From the NCBI GenBank assembly GCA_036768485.1, contig JAVLUZ010000547.1, positions 944,501 through 1,008,500 of the forward strand: DNA of 64,000 nt, written 5' to 3'. The stretch comes from Mermis nigrescens. Its lineage: Eukaryota; Nematoda; Enoplea; Mermithida; Mermithidae. The notes under the pieces were generated by a model. That model made no database searches and was not told where the DNA came from. It was given only the letters and a program-made list of their open reading frames with translations. The position numbers were made by a program, and so were the translations under genes. Positions 11,940-25,604 of the stretch are shown one piece after another. Position 1 is the stretch's first letter. Every line of letters starts with the position of its first letter.

Positions 11940-12240
11940 GACGTTTTAAATAATGCTCGCTCTTTCTAGAAGATAAAAATTTTAAACGAATCTCAATAAA
12001 ATTCGAAAAAAATCAAGTAAATTGAACAAAATATAGAAAAAAGGCGTAAAGCGCCGAAAATTTGAGATTTTTGAGCCACAAATGAGCTAAAAACGCCTGA
12101 AAAAGCCCACTTTTTACTACTTTTACCAACTTTCACAAAAATTCGACAATTCTAGGTGACGGGGTCGCAACCATTTTTCGGGGTGGGGGGTCTGTTGCCA
12201 TTCTGGGAGGGGAGTCAAACCCCCCCAACCCCCTAGAACA
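11940..12240 (+). repeat. Dispersed repeat R1, diverged copy
   Basis: It shares the order of blocks with 1-340: CTGACG start, a GGCGTAAAGCGCC hairpin variant, the short block before a G-rich tail, and a terminal CCCCCTAGAACATGTC replacing CCCAAGATCATGT. Confidence 0.6.
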
Positions 12241-12274
12241 TGTCTGCTCTGGACCCTATTCGAAATTACGAGCC

Positions 12275-12835
12275 GTACACAATTTGTTAGTAGTAAGGAG
12301 GGGGGTCGCAATCGTATAATGAGGGCGCCATACACATAAAACATTGTCAAGACTTCTGCTATGCTTAAGCACACGAGGGCGCCACTTTTTACCTGTTTGC
12401 CCCACTTTGGGAGGTACGCCTTTCGTATATGGGGGCGCTAAGCGATGTGACCGCTTTCTGGCTACCCCCGCTTTTCCATGGGGTAAATTTCCCGGTAGAG
12501 TTTTAATTTTTAGTCTCTCAAGAGCAGATATATACCCTATCTTCCTAGAGAGACTATTTTATAAGACAAAATCACTTATAACAATCTATTATAATGAACC
12601 TGGGGGAGGAGGGCGCGCCCAGCCCAGGGCCAGGGGCCCAGGGCCAGGGAGAGAGGAAATCGACTGTGTGGTATGCATGGCGCCCCATATAGAAAAGCGT
12701 ACCCCAAAGTGGGGCAAAAGGTAAAAGTGGAGCCCTCGTGTGCTTGAGCATATCAGAAGTGTTGACTATGTTGTGTGTATGGCACCCCAATTTCACGATT
12801 GCGACCCCTCCTTACTGATTTTGTTCTTTCTGTCG
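12275..12835. mobile_element. Foldback (long inverted repeat) MITE
   Basis: The left arm (about 12283-12450) and right arm (about 12676-12830) are inverted copies. Shared blocks include GTAAGGAGGGGTCGCAATCGT, CATACACA, GCACACGAGGGC, TTGCCCCACTTTGGG and TATATGGGG. A roughly 225-bp spacer separates them. The open frames on both strands follow from this symmetry and are not genes. Confidence 0.75.
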
Positions 12836-12926
12836 ATGTCAATCACCTTAGACTGTGAACTTAAATACCATAACTTTTACCTCATAAAATTTTTTTAACT
12901 TCATTGGTAAATAATCGGACTTAACA

Positions 12927-13085
12927 CCACACATGGGCGTTGGCAGGTCTGGACTCCTCAGAATCTGAAAAGTCTCAGCAAGAAGAAAAAGATAGGCCTC
13001 CAGAATTGAATTTTTGGTGCTATTATCTAGCACGTTTTTGCCCTATCGGATCCCCAGGATTTGGCTGCTGTCCACGCATGCTTCA
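12927..13085. repeat. Dispersed repeat N, second copy
   Basis: Begins CCACACATGGGCGTTGG and ends with GGCTGCTGTCCACGCATG, an inverted relative of the start. Internal blocks CCAGAATTGAATTTTTGG and TTGCCCTATCGG match the copy at 56783. Confidence 0.6.
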
Positions 13086-13089
13086 ACAT

Positions 13090-14749
13090 AGCACCAAAAT
13101 GGGCGGAAATAAGGAGGACACACATTTAATTATTAGAAGGTGATTTTTGTTCTTTTGGATAAAAATACTATGAATCGCAGACCATTCTATTTTCCTAAAC
13201 TTTTATCCGAATCCCAGTTTATCGCTCATCAGTCGTCCCCAATTGCATACGAGCAGAGTCTAAATTATAAAGAGGAATCAAATTAATTGAATCAATTTTA
13301 TCTAACACCTGCATTATCAAATCGTAGTTCGTTATTTTTTATCGTATTGTCGCTTTACGCAATAGCTGAACAAGTTACGCCTCCTATTGAATGTTTTTCT
13401 TCTGTTCGATAAATACTCGTACGCTAAGTTAAATGTATTTTCGTACCGTGCTCAGCTTTGGCCATGCGAAATAAACAGCTGCTGTTGTCCCGATTCTCCT
13501 GCGTATCATCCAACCAATCAGGTTCTGAGTTGATAAATGAGAGGAGAGAATTGTCTTTTCCTAAGTTTATTGAAGAGATTGTCGCCGTTTTCTGCTCTGT
13601 ACGGATAAAAAATTATCTTTATTTATTGAAATATATGAGTGACGGACGATTGTATGCTTATCATTATTAAAGTTAAGCAATTATTATTCCTCATGCTTTT
13701 TGCTTTTATACCACACACAGACGCAATAATGCTTCAATTCTTATTCTATGGTCGATAATTCCCTAACGAATTCCGCAATCAACGATAATTGTTTTTGATG
13801 AATCAAGAAAACTTCGCAAGCGATTTTGTTGAAAATCAGCTCACTTGACCGTCTTAGTGAAAAATGGGATATGGAAAAATTTTCATAAGCATATCCATAA
13901 AAGCTAGCAAGTTTAAGCTTTTGAGGATGAATAAAGTTCCAATTTTCTTCATGTATGTGCATGAAAACTATTAAAAAACAAAATAAAAGTAGTAAACTAA
14001 TTCCTCGTCGAACATCACATTTTAAAATTTTTGATTGACACCTACAACGGTTTTTGTTTTTAAGTTATTTTATATAGAGTAATGCTTGAAATTAAATAAT
14101 CGGCAATGAAGTTAGTGGATATCTACATTCAGAGTCAAATTTTTTAATGTTTGCAGAAATATTTTAAACAAATTCGATTCATTTAGGGTCGAATTGCTGC
14201 CTCACGGTTTCGATTCATAATGAAAGAACTTAATGTTTATCAAAACAAGACTTATGCACTTTCAAACTTTTAAATAAACATTATATGACATTCGACAAAG
14301 TTGATGACAATTTAGTCTGTAACGAAAATTCAAACTAACCATCATCAAAGCAATAGAGATCTGGTCACCGTCAAAAGCTTGAGATTTTTAAGGATTACGG
14401 ATTGAATCACTGCACAAGACAAACTCGGTGTTAATCTACTATATATTTGTGTAATTGTGTTTGTATGTCCGGGGTTGGCTTCGGCCTCATAACACTTGGT
14501 GGGCTGACGTTTTGGCCCGAGCTCGGCCTACCGGCTGGGCGTGTAGCAGAGACATTTAAATTTCACCAACCCCACCCATGCACCCTGTACAGGGACGAAG
14601 TGGGAGGCGTCCCTATGCTTTAGCATGGCCGATTTCGGGACATGACCGATGTTTTGCCAAATTTCGAAAATCGGAATAAATTCAGTTTACACTATTTTCG
14701 GGTTACTGTACTTTTACTGCTGCGCGCGTTATAACATAAGGATCAGACG
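13090..14749. other. No gene recognised; GC-rich patch at 14465-14640
   Basis: The minus-strand frame at 13741-13962 and the plus-strand frame at 13458-13670 lack domain or splice support. The patch at 14465-14640 (GGCTTCGGCC, GCCCGAGCTCGGCC, GGGCGTGTAGCAGAG) is unlike its surroundings but is not a recognisable RNA gene. Confidence 0.35.
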
Positions 14750-14855
14750 TAATATAGCCTACATAATGCTACAAGATGGGCAATGCTATACGGTACAATG
14801 ATGTGATATAAGATACCCTGTCTGTGCCATGACATGCAGTGATATAAGATAGGAG
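14750..14855 (+). repeat. Minisatellite (GATATAAGATA units), left part
   Basis: Units around GATATAAGATAGGAG and GATACCCTG continue on the far side of the inserted hAT at 16776-16850. The minisatellite and the hAT together fill the left part of a composite repeat whose inverted relative is at 25605-26400. Confidence 0.65.
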
Positions 14856-16775
14856 TAGTGATGTGAAAGATCATCTGGATCTGATCTTTTTATTCAGGAT
14901 CCAGATCCAGATAATCTGGATCTGAATCTGGTTATTTTCTAGTCTGGTTATCTGATCTGAATCTGGATCCGCCAGAAAATCAGAACCCAATCTTTATCTG
15001 GATCTGGATCTGTTTAGTCAAGTTATAACTGGTTAAACAGATCAGAAAGTTATTTTTGAACGATGGTATTCTTTCTGTTTAACGATTTACTGTAGGTAGG
15101 TAGGTATAAGTAGTTGTAGCCTTATATGCACGTAGGGTTAGGGGGTCTGCTGGGGGTTTTGATCCCCCCAGATCAGTGCTGACCCCCCCAGAATGGCCAA
15201 AAAGTGCCGCTGACCCCTCCCCCCATAATGTTTAGGTTTAAGAAAAATTGTTAAAGCTCTGCAGAAAAGTAACTTTAGTGATAAAAATGTATTGAAGGTT
15301 GTTTTTTCCGCATAAATGATCATCAGCATTGACTTTTGACAGACTTTTTTTGCCTAAAAATGAAAAAAATTTAGAATTTTTTCAAAAAAGTTTTGTTGAA
15401 AAGTTGTTTCAGTGGATGCGCAACATCGAGATAGGTCTAAAAACAATATTTTTAGTGCCCATGGGCCATTTATCATCGCTTTTTTATGTTTTTTATATTT
15501 GACCCTGACCTCCCAGAATTTCTATGCTGGACATGTATGGTTTTAGTAGGTGCATCTGTCATTATTCATGAATTTTAATTGCGTGTTTCTTCGTTGAATT
15601 GAAATTAAGCAGGTTTCTTCATAGTATTGCATTTTGTGTTGTTAGGTAATGTATTATTTGTCTTATTTGACAGTGATATCCCTCTGAAATAATACACCCT
15701 TTCTTTCTTACAAGCGATCGAAAGAAGCATTTGTTTCTCCCTGTTTAACCACAATCTTGCCAAATTCCAGACATCTTACGTTCCAGGGAAAATTTAATGC
15801 CGTTTTGTTTATAAAGTTGTCAATTAAAGCTGTTATAATAATTTTTACATGTATCATGCCTCAATTTTGTTGAATTTTTACTCATGCTTAGTTCAACCGT
15901 TTTCCTTGCTGTATACTTCATTTTTATAGGTCTTCTTTTGATACCCGTCGGAAATAATGCTAGCTCCTGATACCGACGTTTTCCAATTTTGGTGTCTACA
16001 TCAACATACGTACAAAAGATTGTACGTTATCGCTGCAATCTTTTTTCAGTACCTGCATCCTCCGCTTCCGTCGATAGGGCTTTTTCAGCCGCAGGATTGT
16101 CGTATTTGAAACGTCGGAAAAGATTGAAAGATACCAATTTAGGAAATATTACCTTGTTGAAAATGAATCAACATTTTATTGAAATTTGAATTATTTGTTG
16201 ATTAAAATTGTTGTTGATGTCTCTGAGACGAAAGAAGAACTTTCAAACAGTACGATAAGTATTCATGAGTGATTATAATTTTAGCAGCAGTGTTTAAAAA
16301 ATACATTCGTAATTTGGATTTATGTTGTTTTTGTAAAAAGCAAACCACACTATCTTTTGATTGACTCATGCCCATTGGTAAAAGTCTAAAGTTATGAGCT
16401 TTACTTTTTAGAAAATTTTTGACTATCATTTTTATGTAAAAGCTCTAAAATGCAAATTTTCCTCGGCTCTGCCCCGGACCCCTCTAAGGGCTGTTATATT
16501 AGTCCTGCCACCCGAGACCCCCACCAATCCATGTGGGCTCGGGCGCTATACGCCTTCCTTTTAGGCAATACAAATTGCTGCACAAAAAATATTTTTATCT
16601 GGATCTGGATCTGTATCTAGATCTTTTAAATTTTGATCTGGCAAAACGAAATGGATCTGGATCTGGTTATTTTTGATCTGGTTATCTGATCTGGATCTGG
16701 ATCTGCCGGAAAATCAGAACTTGATCCTTGTCTGGATCTGGATCTGGGTAAAAATCTGGATCTTCTACATCACTA
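14856..16775. mobile_element. hAT element with (GGATCT)n subterminal arrays
   Basis: The left end is TAGTGATGTGAAAGATC; the right end, reversed, is TAGTGATGTAGAAGATC. The flanking 8-mers are identical, GATAGGAG at 14848-14855 and 16776-16783, which fits an hAT target duplication. About 130 bp at each end consists of GGATCT hexamer arrays. The inside keeps only a transposase C-terminus (15989-16189). It inserted into a minisatellite. Confidence 0.9.
15989..16189 (+). pseudogene. hAT transposase C-terminal (dimerisation) remnant
   Basis: About 66 open codons contain VPASSASVDRAFSAAG followed by a KRRKRL region and an LLKMN ending, the conserved pattern of the hAT C-terminal dimerisation domain. 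The catalytic RNase-H-like part and the BED finger are not visible upstream, so this is a decayed copy inside the hAT element. The apparent AUG is unlikely to be a true start. Confidence 0.8.
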
Positions 16776-17230
16776 GATAGGAGATACCCTCTAGCTATAA
16801 CATATGAGTGATATAAGATATCACGTGATATATGGCACCCCTTTGCTACAACAAATAAAAAAGTTTTTAAAACATCAAAAATATGCTTTGACCAAAAAAA
16901 TTTTTCAGAAACATCTCAAAACATCAAAAATATGGGTTTGACCAGAAAAATTTACAAGAACATATTGGAACATCAGAATATGATATTGGCTAAAGAATTT
17001 TTCAAAAACCATTTTGTAACGTCAAGAATAAGGATTTGATCAAAAAAGAGTTGACAAAAAACATTTTAAAAAAATTAAAAAATAAAAAATGGCCTTTACC
17101 AGCAATTTTTTTAAGATACCCCAAAAAACATCAAAAAGTCGCAAAAAATTAAAAAATACAAGAGACATCTCAATTCATATAACTATCAGGGCCTAAGTTG
17201 AGCCTGGGCAACGCCGGGTAGCTCGGCTAT
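16776..17230 (+). repeat. Composite repeat: minisatellites plus GGGCAACGCCGGG end
   Basis: In order: the GATATAAGATA minisatellite, then units of about 45-50 bp (AACATCAAAAATATG.TTTGACCAAAAAA) at 16860-17130, then GAGACATCTCAA, and finally GAGCCTGGGCAACGCCGGG. The same parts occur in reverse order and orientation at 25605-26400. Confidence 0.75.
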
Positions 17231-19649
17231 TTTTGTATAAAAGAGTACGTAAAAGTGTAGCCAATTTGTCACAATTCTCAAAAAAATCTCTCAAATTAAT
17301 CTACATCAAAGAAAAAGGTCCAAATTTTGACTATTTCAATTATTACGGTAAGAACTTAGTCTTTGTCGCAGGTTCCGAACTATAAGGAAATAAGTGTGTT
17401 TCTCGACAAAATAGAAAATTGTGTCGATCAACCATGAAAAAGCGATAATGGGACGTTGTAATTCATAACGCGTGAAGGCGTGCATAATTTCCTGAACGGA
17501 ACCTTTCCTTTCCCCTCTGGTTGTCTAGTTCATCAATAGCCTTATATAGAAGTCTGGTCACTTCTATGGCTTTAAACTAATTCCATAGTCAGGCGGAATG
17601 ATTTAATGTATGAAAAGTTCATAAACGAGCCAAATAGTATCAAACAATGCTAAATGTAACAATGTGTACCGATTGGATAAATAATTTCAATCTCTATTCC
17701 TAATTTTTGTTAATTTAATGTTAACTAAATATTTTGAATCATTTTACGTCAACTAATAATTCGTTAGAATTATTTTAAGCCCTAAGTAAATTCTGAGTTG
17801 CGTTGAAAAGTTTTGCTGAAGTTGATACAGCCTCATAAAATCTGCATAGAGAGTTAAACGAGTAATATCGAAAGCGATCTTTAGAATACTGATGTACCTA
17901 CGTTAAAACTATGGCAAGCCGAAGTTAATCTATCATTATACCCAATTGTTTTAAACTTTTTTTAACTTAATTCTATATTTTTAGCGTCCTATCACCTTAA
18001 GTCAAACGTTAAGATCTGCATAGTAACTCGCGTACGAAAGTTTTCTTACTTTGAGTTAAATCGTAATTTCATGAAAGTCAAATTCCTAGGATTCTCGCGA
18101 GGTGTAAAACCTATCAGCGGTCGATTCATTATGCTGAGTGATCCAAAATACATTAGAAGGAAGGCGACGATCGCTTAGTCTTTCAATTATGCGTTTCTGC
18201 AAGTAACGATATGGCTTCACAGCAGTCCTTATGTAGCAGGCTTCGACTGGGAAGACTAAATGAATACATGGGAATTTGTCAAATCTGGGAAAAGGTGAAG
18301 AGGCAAAAAGGTTGAATAAACCTGCGAGTAAATCTACAACGACTCTAAGTTAACTAGGTACATTAAGCTATGTTTCGAATACTCAAACACTTCGAGATTT
18401 CAAGATTAGAAATCTAAAATTTAGTACTTTGAGGGAATGCGCATATTAGGAATTAATGTCACATTACTATTAATAATTACTGATATTACTGGCGATTAAT
18501 CGTTAACAATGTTGATTAGTCAAATAAGTTTTTTCGAATCTCAAAGTTTTGTTATAGAAATGCATTGCTTGACGATGCAAAGGCAGAATTTTGATGAGCG
18601 CAGACAATCAGTTTTAGAAGGAAGAAAGATATGATCGTTATCAAACTACAACAAATTCGCTATCACCAACTCATAGATATTAAATCATCATTAATGTATC
18701 CTTTTTGGTCTCAGATAATCTGATTCATTTAGCTACGTACTCAGCATATGTACATACATATATAAGAGGAGGGAGAAGGATACTGCGCCCAGGTACAATT
18801 GTTCCCTATTTTTGATGAAAACTTGCTTTTTTAGGCCACACATACATATGGGCATCGAATATTTCGTTTGAACAAGCTGTGGAACACCGACTGGATTCAA
18901 AATTTTTAACTTAAAAATTTTTTCATGCTATGTCGTGACGTACGACATACATGTAACAGAGGATAGGGATTCTCCACCCAAATTTGGTCGTTTCCTCATC
19001 CCTTTAAAGTCTGAAATTTATGATCCCCGATTTTCGGGCAAAAATTACGTTTTTTGGCTAATTCTTAGTTGATCTTTGCCATTTTGTCCAAAAATTGAAA
19101 TTCAATTACACCGTAAGGATGGCCGACTTCCTTCTATAAAAAATTTCTAGCTGTTATATGTACAGTTGAGGAAGAAAGTGACAAGGCAATCATCTGCATC
19201 GTAAACAACGCCGTGACTCCCAGTTTCTGAGCTTTAAACTTTGGGCGAACCACGGAAAAGAATAGCGCAGTTGTTATTCAGGGGAAAATAAGGCAAACTA
19301 GGACCGAGATTATTTTTAAAAATCAAACCATTTTTTACCGTAGTATGCAAACTTATGTATAAACTGCCACCTTAAACAGTTTATACGTGCCATTTTAATC
19401 TTTACTACCCGTCACAATGGACCCGCGGCCTGACCACAAACGAGAGAGGGAGGGGAAATTCACATTCGGCCGAAGGAAGCTCATGACCTACGTATAATGC
19501 TATTACACGTACTTCGCAGATTTTAGAAATTCACCGCTTTGCAAAATATGTAGTTTCACTTAATGGCTAGTCATTGGAAAGATTTGTTTTTTCTCAAATG
19601 ATATGCTGATTTTTGCTAAAAAATCGATTACGCTGTAATATATTTAGAC
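17231..19649. other. No gene recognised
   Basis: No long open frame, element ends or tandem arrays seen. Composition is moderately AT-rich and less repetitive than the flanks, so it may hold unique intergenic or intronic DNA. Confidence 0.4.
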
Positions 19650-19830
19650 CCGTTAAAACCATACCTGGGCGTGGGGGGTTTGGGGGGAATGCACCCTTCC
19701 AGAAACCAAAATACCCCTCTTGAAACTAAAATACCCCCCCCCAGAATTCAATTTTTAAAATTTTTTTTCACAATTTTTTCATGCAAATGGATAGTGCTTG
19801 ATGAGTGTACATTCAAACGGTTTCTTGTAT
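19650..19830 (-). repeat. Dispersed MITE M, partial, minus orientation
   Basis: Reads CCTGGGCGTGGGGGGTTTGG, then stretches of CCAGAAACCAAAATACCCC, CCCAGAATTCAATTTTT, and AATGGATAGTGCTTGATGAG. This is the reverse complement of the right two thirds of the M copies at 57000-57180, 57244-57500 and 59400-59680. Confidence 0.7.
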
Positions 19831-22088
19831 GCTACGGAGCTGTTCGATTAATTTACAAAGTTTTTTATTAGCTGGGCTTATAATTTACTCCAGAACATCA
19901 AGCTTACTGCAATTCATTTTTTATAGAAAAAACACTTCGAATTTTATCTGTAGATAAATAGATGACGCCAGTACAAGCTTCCTTTAAAACTTTATGTTTT
20001 TTTTCGAGAATTTCGTTCAATTCGATATGCCTGATACTATACGTGTATAGTATAAGTATTCAAAAGGGATTAGATCTAAAATTTTTTACAGTGCTTTTTT
20101 AGGCTCAAAGAAATGAATTAGCTCCAAGAATACCATTTTTTGATGCTTGTGACCATTTTTTTCAAGGAGGTGAAAAATCAATAAATTTTGAAACAATGAG
20201 ACAAAACGAATAAATTGAATAACATATCAGAAAATGAGTATGCGGCTCGAATAGCAAAAAATATGACTTTTTTGAACGAAAAGGTAATTAAAAACGCAAT
20301 TTTTTGCCTTTTTCGATAAGTGAAAACCCCTCAAAGCTTCTAAGATTGTTTGCTTTACAGTTGACTTGACACTGTATTCCCTGATTTGATGAAGAAGTAT
20401 GCTCATGAGTTGACTTTATTTATGACTCACTGAAAATTCAGAGCATTTTACGACAAAACGACTTCCAAAAAAATGACTTTTTAAATTAGCAGGCCATGCT
20501 TAGAACTGAAACCTACAATATTCTCGCTTTTGTTTGAAAATTCAAAAAGGTTAAGAAAAAATGACTTATTTTATTATTTTTATGTTCTAGAAAGCTGAAA
20601 GCCTTGACCGAAACGTAAAAAAGAGTGTTTTTGACATGTACCCATCCTATTTAGCTCAAAAAGGTATTTTTGTAAAATTTTTGGGCCGGACTCCCGGAAT
20701 TTTATGCTATACATATATGTGAACCATCGCACAGATTTTGAAAACAATGTTTTTAGAAAGCAAAAAAGAAGAAACTATTTGATGGCGAGTATACAACAAA
20801 TACAGCAAACAAATAAATAATAAAGATTTTCAATAAATATCAGAATTTACGATCTTTCGAGCGATCTGAGACCTGAAATTCAAACTATTTCGAAAATCCT
20901 CTAAGCTCTCACTTTTGAGAAACATGTGGACATGTGGAATGGTCGAGATATGCTAATTTTGTTGTATGTTAAAACTTAGAGAATAAATTATTTAAAAAGG
21001 TTCTGGGTTAATCCCCTGCACACTAGGTTCTGTTAAAATGTACCTACGCTTATACAAATTTACATAAGTGCCTACCGTTTTGGGAATCCGACGACGGCAC
21101 AATTGTCAGCAAGCAAAGAAAGCTAAGCCAGCAAAATCATCGTCATACTATAATCATATAGAGCACTCAACATAAGCACACGTCAATGCAACAGAAAGTA
21201 AGTGAAATGAATTATCCGCACATTAGCCGATATTTTTATAGCCTTCTCGCCCACATACAAAAATATTTCTGATGTTTACTTAACGCGTAGAAGCTGCAAG
21301 CGATTTCAGCTTAAAGGCGTTGCAGTGAAGGCTGCGCTCTTTGGCCATCCGCTTAAAACAAGCATCGAATAATCCTATATTTTTTCATATCATCGCATTG
21401 AGGATCGTGCTCTTTGAGCCCTTGTGATAAAACTGTGAATATAGATGCCTATCAGTAAGCTGTGTAAACGTCATAGGACGCTAGCTTTATTTCTTAGTTA
21501 AACAAAAACATGGCAGCTCTCATAGTTTTTGCGCCTCCCAAGCGATCTAGCCTACAGAAAAACGGTAATAACGCACGCGTACAACGCCAACTCAATCTCA
21601 ATATCGCTTAAGCTACGGGCTCAAGGCTAAAGAAGTGCATCACATTTGCACGTGGACCCAACACTTTTTACACTAGACTGCAACCAATCCCATCGTCCAA
21701 TCCCATCGCCCCAGCCCACTCGTTATTTGTTTTGTCCATTTCGTTTTGTTTTTGATGACTTGTCAACTTTTTCTAGTGTTTAAAAGTTTGTGTTTGTACA
21801 ATAAAACAGCACAGCTTCTCACTTTTGCTCGACTTGCTAACATTTAACTTAGTTTTAACATTCGTCTAAGCACGTTCCAGCCGATCGTCTCACAAAAGGA
21901 TCATCTGCCAAAACTAAGACAAACACCAAATAATTTTATATTTTTCCAGATCAGTGCAGGGGTAACGTGCTCCCGGCGCCTGTATCGCGAAATCAAAATG
22001 TTCTTCTAAGGATTGGCATCGCATAATTCTTTATTATATCCGCAGGTATTGCATGAAGGGACTCGATGCGTGACATTCACTAGCGGAT
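19831..22088. other. No gene recognised
   Basis: The section 20160-20340 has weak similarity in layout to repeat R1. Nothing else could be assigned. Confidence 0.35.
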
Positions 22089-23440
22089 CCAGGAAAAGAT
22101 TTTGTTAGGGCGATCAGAAAATTTGAAGTCAGATATCTCGAAACCATTAGGAAGGATTAAGCGAAAATAAAGGCAGTTTTTGAGTGTACCTCGGCGAGGT
22201 CTAAAGGATGGGTGAAGACAAATCTCAAATTAATATTTCAAAGATTTCTGCCTTACTCAATATTGATATGCAGAAAATTGATCATTTAAGCTATCCGCAC
22301 AACCGATTTCTCATAAATCGATTCGCGAGTAAATTCTTATCTCCTGTCTATGTATTTGATCGTTGTGCTTTATAGAGAAAGATTATATAGATAATGAATA
22401 CCTCGGCGCGAAGCGACGAAAAAATTGATATATTTTGCAAGTCAAACTCAAATTAGAGCAGTTTTGAGCGGGCTAGAGTACAGAAACATAGATTAACACA
22501 AATCCGGCGCGAAGCGCCAGAGAAATGATTTCATGTTCTCTATGTCATAACTCAAATTTGAGTTGTTTTGAGTGAGCTAAACAGGCAAAAACTAGCTGAA
22601 CAAATAATCCGTCGCACAACGCCGGAGAAAACTTAACATGCTCTCTGTCTTCGGATTTGAGTGATTTTTAGCGGTTCAGAGGACAAAAGCTATTACATTA
22701 AACAATAAATCTGGTGCGAAGCGTTAAAAATTTTGAGTTTAAATAACTCAAAAACACGATAAAACCTATTTTGGCGGTGTTTTAGGCGCGCTTCGCCAAT
22801 TTTCCTTTTTTCCTTTTGTGGGACCCTTGGGAGAAACAAAATTTCTTCATTTCGGGGTTGGGTTGGTCCTGCCAAACGGGTCAGGTCACATTTACATTAA
22901 CCGACTATGCCTTGGACTCAAAAAATGCAAGAAACACCATCGCTTTACACGAAGGATCAGCGATGCGCTCTAACGCCCCCAGCGGGACCCAAGGCGGGAG
23001 CCCCGGAAAATTTTGTAAAATGAATAGTTGAAATGCACGTTGAAACTCATACAAAATCGGCCGAATAATGGTTCTAAACTCAGCTAAAAACAATTAACCA
23101 GCTCCTTCATACTTTCAAACTATTACAAACTCTTGCTTCGAAATGCGTTCTGAACTGAAAACGAAACGAGGCGAATATTGCCGATAGCTGGCACATACCT
23201 TTAACACTATGTCCAACCAGTATTTAAAGTTTCATTTTATACAACATATTTTTTGCATGTGATTAAAATCAAGTCAAATTATTAAAATTTTTTGAAAATT
23301 ATTTCTGCTCCAGCGTGTAGAGCTCGCTAGGAGAAGCCATAAACATAATCCTTTTTGCCTGTCTACAAGTAGTTATTGAGATATCTGACTTAAAAATCTT
23401 AGTTTCCCCCGAATTCGGAAGGTCAACTACGTGCCAGGTC
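22089..23440 (+). repeat. Repeat P with hairpin-bearing tandem units
   Basis: The start CACTAGCGGATCCAGG resembles the CAGTGGCGGATCTAGG hAT end, followed by a GTCAGATATCTCGAAACCATTAGG block shared with 49745-49830 and 56215-56285. At 22400-22740 about four units of 80-105 bp each carry a GGCGCGAAGCGCC-type hairpin (22422, 22504, 22609, 22715). A matching right terminus was not found, so the end is approximate. Confidence 0.55.
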
Positions 23441-25604
23441 ATAATATAAGTCCATTATTTATCAGTTAATAAATAATTAATCAGATTAATTATAATTACT
23501 ACTTTTATTAATTATTAATTGATTATTGATTTTGTTTTCCGCCTAAAGGAGTAATACGCCGAGTATGACCTGAACGTCCAATTGAAGTAAGCAGTATACA
23601 TATATGCAGGTTCGCATCCATGGGAGTAAACGGAGAACTCTCCAATAGAATTTTGTGTCTGAATTTTCAGCTACGAAACTACATATGTCGGTTTTTGACA
23701 TCTCAGCATTAAAATATTTAAATAATTCCTATATCGTTTATCTATGGAAAAGTGCAAAGTGTGGGCTTAAAAAATGGAAATATTGAAAACTTAATTTAAA
23801 AAAATTTGAAAAATTGCTCAAAGTTGACCAGAAGCTGTGAATAACATCGATTCTTTGCATTTATGCAATCCAGATAACTCATAATCGACACCCGCTGACT
23901 GGCTGACCAGCCAGATCGGCTACACTGTGCATCTAAAGTCGTAGGTGACCTCATGAAAATTAATCTGATTTAAGAGTTAAAACATCGTCTCAGTAAGAGA
24001 GGGAGATGACTGATTTGAAATCACAGCTGAAGCCTGCAAACGTAGAATATTATTCGCTATAGTATGATAAGAATTAAAAAGGCACTAGTTTTATCAAAAA
24101 CCCTCTGAAATCTGCTAAAATCAAAAGTTATTGCATTCCGCGAGAAGTATCAGAGAACGATACATTTTTTTCAAATAATCAAATCATAACAAATAAAACA
24201 AAGTTAAAAACATACATTTTCTCAATGCCCAGACTGTGTGCTGAAAAAGAACCATTGAAAGCATCTGCAATGTTATTCATCATTGAGCGCCAGAACTGCA
24301 TATTTTCTATACAGTTTCGAAAAGACTCTCCTTAAAAATTTTAGTTTTGTGCGGAAAGACTGAAAAAACCTTTATCGCACCAGCCCGAAAAAAGTTTTTG
24401 AAAAATCGCACTTTTAGCGTATGTATCAATTTAGATTGACTTTCTTAATCGATTTCTCTCTTTATTTAAATGCAACCGTGTAACTTAATCGAGTTACACT
24501 CGTTTCTAGGATTTTTTGGATTAAAAAGCTATCATAAGCAGCGGTATGTATAAGTTACAAGATAATTGGTTGGCGTAATAATCTAGCCACATACGCTTGT
24601 TTACCTATATACATTTGTTTTATAATAAAAAGTTTTATTTTGTTCATATTTTCTGAACGTTTTAAACCTTAAGAACTTTTATGTTCGTTCTCGTTGCTCT
24701 GGAAGTTTTCTAATTCATAAGATCCAATGTTTCTGAATTCCGGCACTTCTTGTGGATGTTAAAAGTTGTTTTTAGGCGGTTCAAAAGGCATACGTGCCTT
24801 TTGTAAGTAGAGAAATTAAAATTTTTGCACTATTAGACCAAAAATCGGGATAAGTAAGAAAACCTTTATATTTGGTAAAATAAGGACGTCACTTTTGGGT
24901 TAGGATTCTCCATCCCTATCGCCTTGTTAGGTGCAGGTCAAGAATTGATGTCCCACGGAAAGTTAGAAATAAAATGAGAAAACAAAAATTTTATCATTTT
25001 CATGTCTGATACATTCATTTTTAGCGTATTTAATCCAAAATGGCATGGAAGCCAATGAAATGATTATAAGTGCCTTTATGGCCGGAAAACATATAAAGTA
25101 GGTTTTTTTGATAAGCAGAGCCATTTATCGTGAAAATTTTTTTTGGAAAGCTCGTTCTCCGAGAAATGGAAGAATCAAAAATAACACATAGCACATTGGA
25201 AAGAGCACAAAATTTTCTAGCTATTTGCTGAAAAAATTTAAAAGTGTAAAATCAGTCGAAAGAGTTTTTTGGAGTTTTCAAAATCTCCTTAAACATTCAA
25301 TAACTCGAACTGTACCTACAGTCAGCAGAATGTATAATTATATGGGGGACTAAGTCGAAACACGAAAAAAATTGAGGCAAAAGGATGATTTTTCATGAGT
25401 ATCTTGAAACGATTTACGGTTTGTAAGCAACTTATTCAGAACATGATTTCTCTCATTTTTCAGCTTTAATTCTTGAACCAGCAAATGGGGCGCTTCGCTG
25501 CCCCATCTGCTAGAGTGTTTGTAAACAAATAATATCTTAACCAGTAATTAGTATAAAAAATTGAATGACTCTGCAATGGATCGGCGAGCGGTTTTTATAT
25601 TTTT
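23441..25604. other. No gene; very AT-rich at 23450-23540
   Basis: The AT-rich patch has dense TAATTAAT motifs. One hairpin-like GGGGCGCTTCGCTGCCCC lies at 25489-25506. No coding evidence was found. Confidence 0.4.

Noticed and set aside
12344..12796. Frames of 126 and 74 codons on opposite strands
   Set aside because: They result from the inverted arms of a foldback element.
14465..14640. rRNA or snRNA gene in the GC-rich patch
   Set aside because: No 5S, U1, U2, U4, U5 or U6 signature sequence could be found.
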